NCBI GenBank assembly: GCA_029260735.1
Contig: JAJDCR010000101.1
Coordinates: 1 to 64,000, forward strand
Length of the DNA: 64,000 bases
DNA from: Planctomycetota bacterium
GTDB taxonomy: Bacteria > Planctomycetota > Uabimicrobiia > Uabimicrobiales > Uabimicrobiaceae
Reading direction: 5' to 3'
The position numbers and the translations under genes are program-made. Within the stretch, counting starts at the first letter, position 1. The number at the start of each line of letters is the position of its first letter. A model generated the notes under the pieces. That model had not been told where the DNA came from. It ran no database searches and worked only from the letters and a program-made list of their open reading frames with translations. Positions 1 through 14,100 of this stretch are shown here, piece by piece.

Positions 1-2115
1 ACTATATGATCGCTTAAGAAAAATTCTTTCCCTGTGAATCGAGAGGTAAATCTTTGCTCCGATAAATCGGAGGTATTTTCGTGAAGTAGGGGATGAAGAC
101 TCAAGAGAGAACGACCTAGTTTAGAAGTATTGTTACTGTGATTTTCAGGAACCCAGTAGCTTTTTCTAGCAAGAGGATAAGTCGGTAAAATAATACGCTG
201 GGGTTTCATCTTTTCTTGCTCTAAGGATTTCTTTCGTTTTGAGTTAGATAAATCAGGTAAATCAGATAAATCAGAAATACTTTGCTGAAGCAAGGGGTGA
301 GTTTTATTTAATACAAAAGAAGTCTTTAAAGCTTGAAAGGAAGGATTTTCAATCTTTCCCTTGCTAAAGACATACCCCGGAAGATGAATGCGGTGTGGTT
401 TTTGCCTTTGATAAAGTAGATTCCAATCTATGAAAACTCCATGGACCCAAAGTTTCGCAATTTGATCTAGTTTGCCTTTTCTCGCCCATTGTTGGATCAT
501 CAACTTTGAATCTTCATCTTCTTTTAATAATTGGATTCCCTGATTTTTCTTTTGACCATCACTTTGCCAATAAGAAGAATTAATTTTTCTTTGCTCCAGG
601 AAAGATTTTAACTTCAAAACGAGCTCTGAAATCTCTTTTACCAAGAAAATCACTTTAACTTCCATGACATCTCGTCCCAGTTGCAAAGTGTAGGCGAGAG
701 AGCGAAGATCTATTTGAGAATCTATTTGAGAATCTATTTGAGAATTTCCTTCAAGGAATAGGATCAACTCTTTAGCATAGGCTTGTAAGCTATTTTTTGT
801 TTGAGCCGAAAGAGGAATTAAGAACGATGCTTTTTCTTTAAGCTCTTCCGGGATGGACTTAGGAAAATGTTCTTCCAAAATCATGTGGGCGTTGGTTCCA
901 CTGAAGCCAAACGAGCTTACGGCAGCTAGTCTTGATCCTTGAGAGTTTGGATTCCATTCTTGGAGAGAAGTATTCACATAAAAAGGACTTTCCTTAAATT
1001 CAATGTGCTCATTTGGTTTCTGAAAATGAATCGAAGGAGGAATCTGTTTGTTCTGAAAACTCAAAAGTACTTTAATGGCACTTAAAACACCGGCTGCAGC
1101 AGAGGTATGTCCGATATTCGCTTTTAAGGAACCAATGGCACAGAAATTCTTTTTCTGGGTAAACTGCTGAAAACTATGATTTAAAGCGTGAATTTCTATG
1201 GGATCACCAAGTAAAGTTCCGGTGCCATGAGCTTCTACATATTGAATATCTTCTACATTGATTTGAGCTTGCCGATATAATGATGATTCCAACTTACTCT
1301 GAGATAAAAAGCTAGGTACTGTAATTCCAGAAGTTTTCCCATCTTGATTGGTTCCACTGGCAACAATCACTCCATAAATAGGATCTCCATCAACAACAGC
1401 TTCTTCCCATCGTTTTAAAATGGTAACTCCCACCCCGTCTCCAACAACTATTCCATTGGCCTCTTGGTCAAAAGGTCGACATTCTCCTGAAGGAGAAAGC
1501 ATCCCGGCATTGTCCATCGAAACAAAGGCACCGGGATGATCATAAATAGTGATTCCTCCGGCAATAGCTAAATCAATAGATCTATTTTTCAACTGTTGGC
1601 AAGCCATGTCTAAAGCGACAAGAGAGGAAGAGCAGGCGGTGTTAATCGATAAGGCAGGGCCTTGTAAGTCCAAGAAATACGCTATTCTAGACGACAGAAT
1701 ACTTGTTTCTGAACCGAGCATGGACAAATGAGAGAAATCACTCCCGGAAGCTCCATTTCCCATAGCACCAATAAAAGTCCCCACCATTTTTTTTTTCAAA
1801 GAAGAAGGAGCATATCCCGCATCTTCGAGAGCATGGTAAATTTCTTCCAGTAAAACTCGATGGGAGAGATCCATGAGTTCCGATTCTTTGGGAGAAATAT
1901 GAAAAAACAAAGGATCAAATTTGTCTAATTCACTCATCATTCCGTAACGTTTGTGGATTTCCTTGGAAGAGTTTTCTTGAAAAAACTGCAGCCAACTTTC
2001 TTCTCGGATATCCTGGATACAGTCTGTTCCTTCGCTAAGAATCTTCCAAAATTCCTCCTTGTTTTTGGCTCCGGCGCATCGACAAGAAATGCCCACTACA
2101 GCAATTTTAGAGGAA
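1..2115 (-). other. Module 16: KS15 - double linker - DH (cut by window edge)
   Basis: KS15 has INTACSSSLVAL and EAHGTGTLLGDP. After it come an orphan DH stub (HPLLQQSISDLS at about 285), linker ends at about 365-420 and 165-220, then a second stub (HPLLHENTSDLS) running into FTGKEFFLSDH at the edge, which looks like a real DH start. The rest of the module is outside. Confidence 0.8.
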
Positions 2116-5100
2116 AAAGCAGGTTTATGATTTGTTGGGATTGAGAGTGGATTTCCTTTTGGCTCAGAAATGTGGGCCCTCCCGACCTCTTTTTCTTTCT
2201 TTTTCCGCCCTTCTTTAGGAAAGGCATTTCCCACTAACTCAAGCAATTCTGAGAAATTACCGGACTCAAATAAAACGCTCGTCGGTAATTTTAAACAAAA
2301 TTTTGTATTTATTTTTTCTAAGATCTCTATTGCATTAAGGGAATTAATTCCTAGTTCAGCAAAACCAGACTCCTCTACTTCGTGAGCTTTTAAGTCCAGT
2401 TCTTGGCAAAAAATGTCTAAGAGATCTTCCTTAAGTAAAGCGGGAGAAAGAGAAACAAACTCATCTCTAAAGAGAGGGGGATAAAAAATTTCTGATTGCC
2501 TTTGCATCTCTGTTAAAGCTATCTTGTAAGGAGTAGGGTTTTGTATTTGTGCTAAGTTATATGACTCTAGCTTTTCTGGGCTCCATTGAGCATTTTTTTT
2601 CAGCTTAAGTAAGACATAACTAATCCAGCCTTTGTCTAAAGAGATGGACTGATGGGCATAATTTCGATAGGTATCTTGGGCCACTTTGGGCAAGTCTTTA
2701 ATGTTTTCTTCAAAATCAGGGTCGTATAAAAAATTAGAGACTTCGGGAGAGACATCTATAATTTCATCAATTTCGAGAGAGTATTTTCCCATTAATCTAG
2801 CCCACCCCTCTTGAGTGGGGATACTAATCTCTACGTTAGGATCAATGATAGGTCCTTGTAGATTAGCAATAAAATCCATTAAAAGAATTTTCCCATTTTC
2901 TTTTAGTGAACGAGAAAGATTTTCAAATAATTCTTCCTTCGCCCGAATATGGAAACTTACCTCGATACCGATGATGAGATCATAATGAGAAGGAAAAGGA
3001 TCTTGGGAACTGTCTCGATGAAAAATCTTTGCCCGAGAATCTAAGTTTTTCCGAGAGATTCGTTCGCTTCCTAAATTAGCTTGATCTTGAGTAATCGTAT
3101 ACCCATCCACTCGAATGCGAGGAAATAGGGAAGCCATTTGGATAACATCGGTTCCATGGCCACAGCCAAAATCAAGAACAGACTCTACTTGGGAAAAGTT
3201 TTCTTTACAGAAGAGAACCTGACGCATTTCTATTTGCTTTTGGCGAATATAGTCTCTTTCTTCGCGGTACTTGTTCGGATGAAAAAGTACGCGCGTCATA
3301 GAAAACCCAGGTCGTTTCTTTTCAAAAGGACAAAAAGTTAAGTACTCTTCCTCAAATTCACAAGAAGCGCTAGAAGTCCCGAGAGAATAAAACTCTTCTG
3401 CCTTGTTTGCGTAGTGATAAGAGTTGTTTGTATCCTGGTCGTGCTCTAAACCAAACCAACATAGTCTCCTCTCAAACGAATAAGAAGGAAGCTGGTTTAG
3501 TTTTGTTGGAATATGATCAAGATAAAGTTCTTTCCAAGGAACTTTATGACCAAGAACCCATGCTTGGGCCCATTTTTCAATAGAACCCATGGGCAAAGGG
3601 ATTTCCGAGAGAGCTGTCTTTTTTTCTTTGAGATCTCCCAAATAGCAGTTTTCTGAATTTTCCTTTTTTTCCAACCACTGGGTTAGCTCTGATCCTAAGT
3701 TAGATGGTGTTTTACAAATAACAGCTAAGCGCATCGTCATCGCTTCTCTTCCCGTTTGAAGAGTATAGCAAAGTGCATCTAAGTCAACACAGGAATGTTT
3801 TTCTAAGTAAGCTATCCATCTTTTGGCCAAATGCTCCAGAGAAAGCAAATTTTTTGCAGAAAGGACAAATAAGAGTTTTTTATCTATCGATGGGCTTATG
3901 GGGGAAGCTTTTTTTACTGGCGCTATATATTCCTCTACAATCAAGTGAGCATTGACACCACCTGCTCCAAAGGAAGAAATTCCTGCCCTTCTTGGGAGAG
4001 TTCTTCCATCCACCACTATAGATTCCCATTTGCAGACATTTTTTTGTAGATGAAAAGGTCTTTTTTCAAAAGAAAGAGTAGGAGTTCTCGTTTTACCTAA
4101 CAAGGTAGGAACGAGTGTTTTATGTTGTAAGCAAAGAAGTACTTTCGTTAACTGAGACATTCCTGAAGCCGATTCACAGTGGCCAATATTTGGCTTTACT
4201 GATCCTATATTGTAAATACCCAAAGCTCTTTCTTTTTTACCAAATACTTGACCAAGGGCTTCTAGTTCAACAGTATCTATTAACTCTGAGCCATTTGCGG
4301 CGGCCTCTATGTAGCCAATGCTCTCTCTCTCCAGTCCAGAATTAGACAAGGCGGTTTCGATAACATCTACTTGTTGCTTCAGGTTAGGAAAACCATACCC
4401 ATTTGTTTTGCCATTATGATTAACAGCACTCCCTTTAATTAAGGCATAGATGTTGTCTTTATCTTCCATTGCTTTGGAGTAAGGCTTCAGGACAACAACT
4501 CCCACTCCCTCTCCGGGAACAAAACCTTCCCCTTTCTCCGAAAATACCTCACTATATCTGGTACTAGAAATTAATTGTGCTCCTGAAATCCCTAAATAGC
4601 TCGCCGGGTGGGAATATATATTTACTCCTCCTGCTATGGCTAAATCTCCTCTACCGTGTCTTAGATATTCGCATGCTTCATGAATCGCAACCAAGGAAGA
4701 AGAACACATCGTGTCTATAGGCATACTTGTGCCTTGGAAATTGAAATAGTGAGAAACTCGGTTCGCGAGAGAAGAAAAAGAAGTCGTTGGAAAATAGCTT
4801 TCCTTTTCTGGAAGATATAAATTAAATCCCTGCTTTGTGATTCCCGCAAAAACAGCAATGCCCTTTCTCATTTCTTCCGAAAAACAAGAAGGATAATACC
4901 CCGCATCTTCCAGAGCTTTCCATGACTCTTGCAAGAACAATCTCTCTTGCGGATCTATGTTCATCGCTTCTCGCGGAGAGATATGGAAAAACAAAGGATC
5001 AAACTCCGCAAATCGTTCCAGAAATCCTCCCCATTTACTATAGCTTTTACCTTTCTTTATCGCTTCTCCCTTATTCGCATGATAAAAACCTTGCAAAGGC

Positions 5101-8100
5101 CAACGTTTCTTGGGTATTTCCGTGATACAATCCTTTCCTCCCTTTAGGTTCTCCCAATATTTCTCTAAGGTTTCTGCTTGAGGGTAAACACCACTCATGC
5201 CGATTATCGCAATGGCTTGTGAATCAGAGCGAGAATTTCTTGTCTTTGCTTTTTGAGGTTTCAAAGAAGGTAAACTTGAAAAAGATACTCCCTCTGAATT
5301 TTTTTTGCCCTCTTCCCTAAGCTCTTCTTTTATCTCATCTAGTCCTGTCCAACTCAAACATTCTGCCCGATGCTCTTTCGTAAAATATTCGCTTAACTCT
5401 TCTATCGTTTGATATTCAAAGAATAAAGCCTTCGATATTTCTCCAAATACTTCCCTTAACTTTAAGTGCACTTGGCTAATCATGACCGAATCTATTCCAT
5501 AGACTTCTAAAGTTTCCCTTTCATCAATTTTAGAAGGGGAAAGCTGGATTACTTCTCCCAAAATCTCTTTCATTTTCTCTAAGACTTTTTTATGGATTAG
5601 TTTCGAATCAAAAGTTATTTCCAGCAGAGCCGATTTTCTATGTAGTTTTTCTAATAATCGCCCCGATTTACTTTTTTTATCTTTCGACTTTGATTTCGTA
5701 GAAAGGGAATTACTCCTTTTCCCATTTAAGTCTGAAGCCCAATATCTTTCTTTGGCAAAAGGATAGGTTGGTAGACTGATACGTTTTGGCTTAATTTCTC
5801 CATAAAGGAGATTCCAATCTAAGAGGAACCCTTGAACCCAAAGCTGCATTAGTTTGGAATATTTCTTTTTCCCAATCCATGCAGAAATCGTCTGTTTCAT
5901 ATCTTCATCGACAAGAAGGGCCGCTAAATTCTCCCCCTCTCGTTTTACAGAGTTTTGGTAGCAATCCTTAATCGATTTTGGATTATTTAAAAAAGACTGT
6001 AGCTTCTCAAGTAACTGGAATTGATCTTTCACTATAAAAACGATTCGTTCTTGCATTGCTGAGCGGCCCACTTGCAATGTATAGGCGACGTCTTCAATAT
6101 CGCATTTTTGTGCTTCCTCTTGCTGTAAAAAGAGATAGAGTTGTTCCACATAGACTCGCAACTGCTCTTTATTTTTGGCCGAAAGAGGAATGAGTAAGGG
6201 ATCTTGTGATCTGGAGTCAGGAACATATAGCGGAGAATGGGATTCAGGGGCTTGTTCTATCACTAAATGAGCATTGGTACCGCTAAAACCAAAAGAACTT
6301 ACCGCAGCACGTCTGGAAGTTTCTTTAAAAGATTTCCACTCCTTCAACTCTCTATTGATATAAAATGGGCTATTCTCTAAAGAAATATGAGGGTTAAGAG
6401 TTTCAAAGTTAGCACTGGGAACTATTTTTTTATGCTCTAGACAAAGCAAAACTTTAATCACACCAGAAACTCCTGCTGCTGCAAGCAAATGACCAATATT
6501 GCTTTTAACTGATCCTAAAGCACAAAATTGCTTTTTCGAAGTCTGTGCCCGAAAAGACTCTTTCAGAGCTTCTACCTCTATAGGGTCTCCGAGTTTTGTT
6601 CCCGTTCCATGAGCTTCTACCATAGAGATCGTTTCGGGATGAATCTCAAATCGTTGATAAACTTCTTTTTCTAGCATCGTCTGAGAATTAGTGCTCGGGG
6701 CTGTAATTCCATTTGTTTTTCCATCCTGATTGACACCCCAACCACGAATAATTCCACAAATAGGATCTTGGTCAGCAAAGGCATCTTTTAGCCGTTTTAA
6801 TAATAAAACTCCTACTCCTTCCCCAGGAACAAAACCGTTGGCACGAGCATCAAAAGTAAAACAACGTCCGTTTTCAGAAAGCATACCAGACTGAGATGTC
6901 ATAATATGCATAGAAGGGCCCGATAAAATGCATACCCCTCCAGCCAGAGCAAGGTCACTATTATGATTTATTAGGCTACCACAGGCTTCTGTAATCGCAA
7001 CTAATGAACTGGAGCAAGCCGTATCAATAGAAAGGCAAGGGCCTTTCAAGTTTAAGAAATAAGAAATTCTAGCGGATAAAATAGAACTAGAAGCTCCCAT
7101 TAAATGCTGGGAACTTAATGGCTCCCTTTCTAAGTATTGCCCATAGTCTCCGGCGGAACATCCCACAAATACTCCACAACGGCTAGATGATAAGGTTTCT
7201 GGATTAATACCGGCATCTTCAATACACGCCCACGCACTCTCTAAGAAAACTCGTTGTTGAGGGTCCATCCACTCCGCTTCTGCTGGAGAAATATGAAAAA
7301 ACAAAGGATCAAATTTATCCGCGTCATCTAAAGCTCCCATCCATTTGCAGTTGGTTTTCCCCTCTGCTATCCCTTGCGGACTATAGTGCTCTTTTATAGA
7401 CCAACGATCCAAGGGGATTTCACTTGTACAGTCTTTTCCTTGAGAAAGGTTTTTCCAAAATTCTTCCAGGTTTTTTGATTTAGGAAATTGACCGCTTTTT
7501 CCGATAATGGCAATGGAGTTATTGTCTACATTTTGATCTTGGATTAATCGTGGTAAAGCAAGGGAGAGATTTGGATTGGTAATATCAGATCGATGATCTG
7601 CCGTTTTTGTTGTTTGCTCTCTCTGATTTTCTCGTTTTTTTGCAGACGGAGAAGAAAAATTTACTAAGGATTGTTCTTTCGTGACCAAGGCCGGGGCGGG
7701 GTTTTGCTCAGCCAAATCTTCTAGCTCTCTTCGTAAATAGACCGCTAGCTCTTTAATAGTGGGGTAATCATAGATTTTAATAGCGGAGATATCGGTTTGG
7801 TTCTCTTGGTTGATCGCTTGGAGCCACTCTACTCCGAGAATAGAGTCTATCCCCATTTCGACAAAAGGTCTTTCTATGTCAATATCGGACTCTTGCATAT
7901 AGAGTATTTGGGCTAGGCTAGAAACTAGTTGACTTTGCAAGCTTTCTAAAGAATAAAGAGAATAAAGAGAATCAGAAGAATGAGTTTCCATTGAACTTCT
8001 TGTTAATTCTTTAGGCAAAGCCTCTTTTGAGTCCGCATTTTTAAAAGAGTGATTTGGAAGTGCTCCTTTTGATAAAAATAAATTCTGAGATAAACTGTTT

Positions 8101-11100
8101 AATGCAACAGCTTGCGGTTTGTTTGTGGAGCTAGTAAATTCAGAGCCTATTTTTGGTAAGGATAACTTTATTGTTTTTTGATTTTGCTCTTTATTCATAT
8201 CTACAAAAGTGCATCTTGTCTCTAAAGTAACTGGACTTGTTGTCTCTAAAGTAATCGGACTTGCTTTTTTCCGATTTGTCTGAGAAACCCAGTACCTTTC
8301 TCTCGTAAATGGATAGGTGGGCAAACCAGATAGACGCTGCACAGTACCTAAATCATATAACAATTTCCAATCAATCCTCTCTCCATTTACCCAAAGCTTT
8401 GCTAAAATTTTGTATTTGTGATTCTGCACTAGTTTTTCAATGTATTCTTTTCCTTCTTCTGCATCTGCGACTTGTTCTTGTTTTTGTTTTGTTTCGGCAA
8501 AGAACATATTAGGATTCATCTTACCTTGAATATAGGAAGACAAGGCGTCTTTCAATTCTTCATAATTATGAACGACCACAGCTAGCCGACAGTCCATTGC
8601 TTCTCGTCCCACCTGAAAAGTATAAGCAAGATCTATCAAGGAGTAGATGTCATTTTTTTTCAGTGTCCACAATAAACTTTGAACATAAACACCCAATTGT
8701 GATTTTGTTTTAGCGGAAAGAATAATAATTACAGGCATACGTAAAGAGGAGTGTGTATCTACAAGGTTACTTTGTTCTTTGGGAAACTCTGAGATTACCA
8801 TATGAGCATTAGTTCCACTAAAACCAAAGGAATTGATCACCGCTTGACGGATTCCTTTCGCCGGGAGAGTCCAATCCTTAAGTTCTGTATTGATATAGAA
8901 AGGGCTTTTCTTTAAGTCAATATGGTCATTGAGTTTTTTAAAGTTAATTGTCGGAGGAAGTTTTTTATGATGCAAGGCCAGGAGTAACTTGATCACGCCA
9001 GCAACTCCTGCCGCATTTGCTAAGTGGCCAATATTACTTTTTATAGACCCCAAAGCACAATACCCTTTTTCCTCTGTACATTTCTGAAAAGAATGGAGTA
9101 GTCCTTCTATTTCAATCGGATCGCCCAATCTTGTTCCTGTACCATGAGCCTCTATTAATTGAATCTCTTCTGGATCAATTTTGAACTTACTATAAACATC
9201 TTTTTGCAAACGAGTTTGAGATTCTGGGTTAGGAGCAGTAATCCCGTTGGTTTTCCCATCTTGATTTACTCCCCATCCCTGGATTACTCCATAAATTAAG
9301 TCTTTGTCCTTCTGAGCTTCTTCTAGCCTTTTTAAGAAAACAACTCCCACTCCTTCTCCCGGAACAAAACCATTGGCTCGTTGATCAAAAGTAAAGCATT
9401 GCCCATCTTTAGAGAGCATCCCCGCCTTTGTTGCCATAATATGCAGTGTTGGCCCAGACATAACATATACTCCTCCGGCGAGAGCTAAATCACTACTACC
9501 CGTGACCAAACTATCACAAGCATTAGCAATGGCAACCAAGGAAGAAGAACAAGAGGTATCTAAGGCGAGAGAGGGACCTTGCAGATTTAAAAAATAAGAG
9601 ATACGGGCGGGCAGGATAGAGGAGGACCCCCCTGTAAAAGCCTGTGCGGTAAGTTCGTGATTTTGTAATAGTTGACCATAGTCGCCTGCTACACAGCCTA
9701 CAAAAACACCACATTTACTTCCTGAAAGTATAGTGGGGTTGTACCCAGAATCTTCAATGCTATGCCAACAAGCTTCCAAGAATAAGCGTTGCTGAGGGTC
9801 CATTGCCTCTGCTTCCCGAGGAGAAATATTAAAAAACAAAGGATCAAAAAGATCATATTCTTCTAAGTACCCCATCCATTTACAATTAGTTTTTCCTGGT
9901 ACTTTAGGGTCTGAGTGGTAATATTTATCTCTATCCCAACGTTCTTTGGGAACCATAGAAATACAGTTTTTACCTGACTCTATATTCCTCCAAAACTCTT
10001 CGACGTTCTTGGCTTGAGGAAATTTACCTGCCATTCCAATTACGGCAATAGCCTGATGTTTTTTCTCAAAAACTCTTTCGGGGATTTTTCTTGGTTTCGA
10101 GGGATTATCGAGAAAAGAAATTTTCTTGGCAGACGACAAAAGTGTATTCGATGAAACTACTGTATTTACTAATATTCCTTTCTCTTCGACTTCTTCCTTC
10201 ACATATACAGATAGATCAGAAAGAGTCGGATATCCATAAATTTTGGTTACAGAAATTTTTGTTTGGTATAGTTGATTGATCTTTCGTACTAAAGTCACTG
10301 CAGTGATAGAATCTAAACCAAAATCAGAAAACTGAATGTCTTCTGGAATCTCTTCTTCTTTTATATGTAACTCTTCTGCTAAGAATTTTTTAAGAGTGAG
10401 TTTTATAGAGGCTAAGAGGCTGGAATTCTTTGGTTTCTTAGGAATCACAGGATTTATTGTCTGTTTAGGGGGAGGAGAAAAGTCTTCTTTTTTTTCCTGA
10501 AAATTTTCTTGAATTTGCAATAGTGTTTGTGAATTATGAACAAAGGTTTTTTCATGCATGGCCAGCTCTAGTTCATAGGTTTCGTTTAGCTGGCTCTTAA
10601 GGTTTTGGGTACATTCTTCTTTAAGCGTAATTAAATCACTACGAGGAAACTCTGCTATTCTTTGTGCTAAGACCATAGCTGACTCGTATACTTGTTTCCT
10701 CGGAAGGACAGACAGTCCTCTTCTGTTTTTGAATTCACTCCCTTGGTATTCTTTCGCAGTAAATAAAATTTCTCTCGCCAAGTCATAACCCATCCGATGA
10801 GGAAAAATAAGAGTCGATCCTGCTCCAGGAGTAAAGCCGTAATTCATATAGGGACTAATATATCTCTTTTCTTCACTAAAGAGAACAAAATCGGCAAACA
10901 TACCTAAACTCCATCCTGCTCCTATAGCGTGCCCTTGCATCGCTGAAATTACAGGAATTTTACATTCCAACGCCAGATGATAAATAGGTGTATCTGTAAA
11001 TTTGGCCTCGCCTTTTTGGATAGCAAGCAATCCTTCTCTAGTTCCTCCACAACCAAAGTAATTATCATAGCCAGTTAAGACCACTACTTTATAGCTCTCA

Positions 11101-14100
11101 TTATTTTGAATATGAGAAAATACTTCGTTAATTCCTGCAATCAATTCAGGGGAAAACATATTTTTGGCCTTGCGGTCCATCATTTTTACAACAAGAACCC
11201 CTTGCGGGAAAGACATGGCCTTTATTACTTTGGATTGAAGTGAAAGAGCACTGCTCCCAAGCTTCTTGTACTGTCGGTCTGCTTCCTCTTGCCAAATCTT
11301 CATGGAACCTATGCCATAAAAAAGATTTTTCAACCAAGTCATATTTCCCTTATCCAACTCCCTTTTTTCCTCAGAGTTCATCTTTTCGTGCCACTCTTTA
11401 ATCAATTTTTCAACCGGTTTCTCAATCAATTCTTCAGTCGATTTTTCAATCGGTTTCCCAGTCAATTCTTCAGCCAATTCTTCGGCCGGTAAAGAAAGAG
11501 CTGTCTTTATTAATTCTTGAGTTCGGATATAAATCTTACGAGATAAGTGTTTTTTTAACAGACTTAGTGATGTTTGGGGAATATCTGCTAAGATTGTCGC
11601 TAGATCTTCTGTATAGTACTCTACTTGATCCTTTGGATAAATAGGACAACTCCATCCCTTTTCTTGAAGTTGCTTACCTGTGAACGCTTTTCTTGAATAT
11701 AAAAACTCTTTCGCTTGAACTTCCCCAAAGCGTTCTCTAAATAATAACTCTTCTTCTTTCGTAGGGAAAAAACCATCTTGTAAATTTGTATAAGAGTACT
11801 GACTCTCTTCACTACAAATCATAAAGTCACAAAGAGCTCCTATCAAAAAGCCAGCCCCTGTGGCATTCCCTTTCATCACAGCAATAATAGGAAAAGGAAA
11901 AGAAATTATTTTCTCATGGAGCTTTTGTTGAACCACTTCATTTTGCTGATTTCTTCCTCCCCTGAGAAACCAAGAATCTGTGCCAGTAAGGATTAGTAAT
12001 TTGGTTTGCCCTTCTTTTTCGATCTTGGCAAGAGCTTGTAATAACTCTTGGATCAAAATTTTGGAAAGGGTGTTTTCCGTTTTGGATTCAGAAATTTGAA
12101 TCAGAAAGATTCCTTTGCCATGGTCGTATAAATTGACAAAGGAAGGTTCCTTTTTCTGAAGGTTTTCTCCGAAAGAAGCCCTTTCTTTCATCAGCAAATG
12201 GTCTTCTGATGGAAGAGTTGAAATCCAGTATTTTTCTTTGGCAAAAGGATAGTTCGGCACCCCATTTAAGCGGGCAACGCTTTTAACTCCATGGTACATC
12301 TCCCAGTCTATACTTGTTCCTCTCACCCACAACTCTGCAATTCTAGATATTTTGTGACTTTCAATTAACTGTTGAATAAACCGCTTTCCTTCTTCGGTTT
12401 CATTGATCCGGAGCCCTTGTTTTTTATCAACAATTCCCTCAAAAATAACCGGGGATGACTTGCCATCCATTACAAATTTCAAACTGACGAGCCATTGTTC
12501 TTTATCGTAGACAACAATGGCTAATCGATGCTTCATTTCTTCTCTTCCTACTTGAAAAGTGGATAATACTCTCGCTAGATTCATCTTTTTTTCATTTTGA
12601 ACATAGCTATATACACTTTCAACATAAGATCTTAGTTGTTTTTCTGTTTTCGCTGATAGGACAAATAAATTTCCAGATGAGAGAAAATTTTCTTGCTCTT
12701 TTTTGTTTTTTCTCTCATCGTTACCATCACTATACTCTTCCATCACCACATGGGCATTGGTCCCACTGCGTCCGAATGAACTAACTGCCCCTAATCGTTT
12801 TTTCCCTTCATCGCAACTCCATAGCTTACTGATTTTGTTTACATAAAAGGGACTTTCACTCCAATCGATATAATCGTTTTCTTCTTCACAATACAAACTA
12901 GCTGGAATCATCTTATGCTTTATCGCCAAGAGTAGGTTCACGATATTCACTAACCCTGATGCCGCTAATGTATGTCCGAGGTTTGGTTTATTGCTGGTCA
13001 AGGCACAATACTGCTGTTTACTTGTTAAAGCAAAGGCCTCTTTCAAAGCATTCACCTCTACAGAGTCTCCCAATTTTGTACCTGTTCCGTGAGCCACGAT
13101 GTAACCTAAGTCCTCCATGTCAATGTTCCAGCGTTCATAGATTCCTCTGATTAATGCTATTTGAGCCTCACTACTAGGAGCTGTTATTCCATTTGTTTTT
13201 CCATCAAAATTAATTCCACTTCCCTTGACTGTTGCATATATGCAGTCCTGGGTTGCCCTTGCATCTTTTAACCTTTTCAGAACAAGAACAACAACAGACT
13301 CTCCACAAACTATCCCATTGGCATTTTTGGAAAAGGTATGGCATTTCCCATCTGGAGAAAGCATTCCCGCCTGGCTCATCATTACGTAGTTCAGCGGACT
13401 ATGCAGTAGGGCAACTCCTCCTGCCAGTCCAAGATCACTTTCCTTTGTTTGTAAACTCACACACGCCTGGTGGAAAGCCACTAAACCAGAAGAACACGCT
13501 GTGTTTATGGCTAGAGTAGGGCCTCTGAAATTCAGAAAATAAGATAGTCGCGACGATATCATCGCTGCTCCACAGTTGTTTACTCCTAGCATTATGGAAC
13601 CATTTGCATCATCTACTTGCGTTTCTTGTAAGAGAGAGAGGTATCCGCTTTCTTCCATTCCTACGAACACACCTACTTTTTCTTTACTAAGAGCTTTAGG
13701 GTTTAACCCCGCATCTTCTAAAGCATGGTAGCTTTTCATCAAAAGCAAGCGCTCTTCTGGTGCCATGTACTCTGCTTCTCGCGGGGATATCTCGAAAAAT
13801 AAAGGATCAAAGCTACCTATTTCTCTCAGCATTCCTGCCCATTTCGAATATGATTTGCTAGAGTTCTCACTATTCGCATCGTAATAAGTACTCCATTCTC
13901 CCCAGCGTGATTCAGGGATTTCTTTAACAGGTGATTTTCCTGAAACAAGAAGCTTCCAGAACGACTCTAACGTGGAGGCTTCTGGGAATAGACAGCTAAC
14001 TCCTACAATCGCAATCGTTTCGTTTTCTTTTTGTTCCGAAAAATCAATTTGTTTTTCTCTTTTTTCCTTTATTTGTTCATTTTTTCGACTTACAGAAAAA

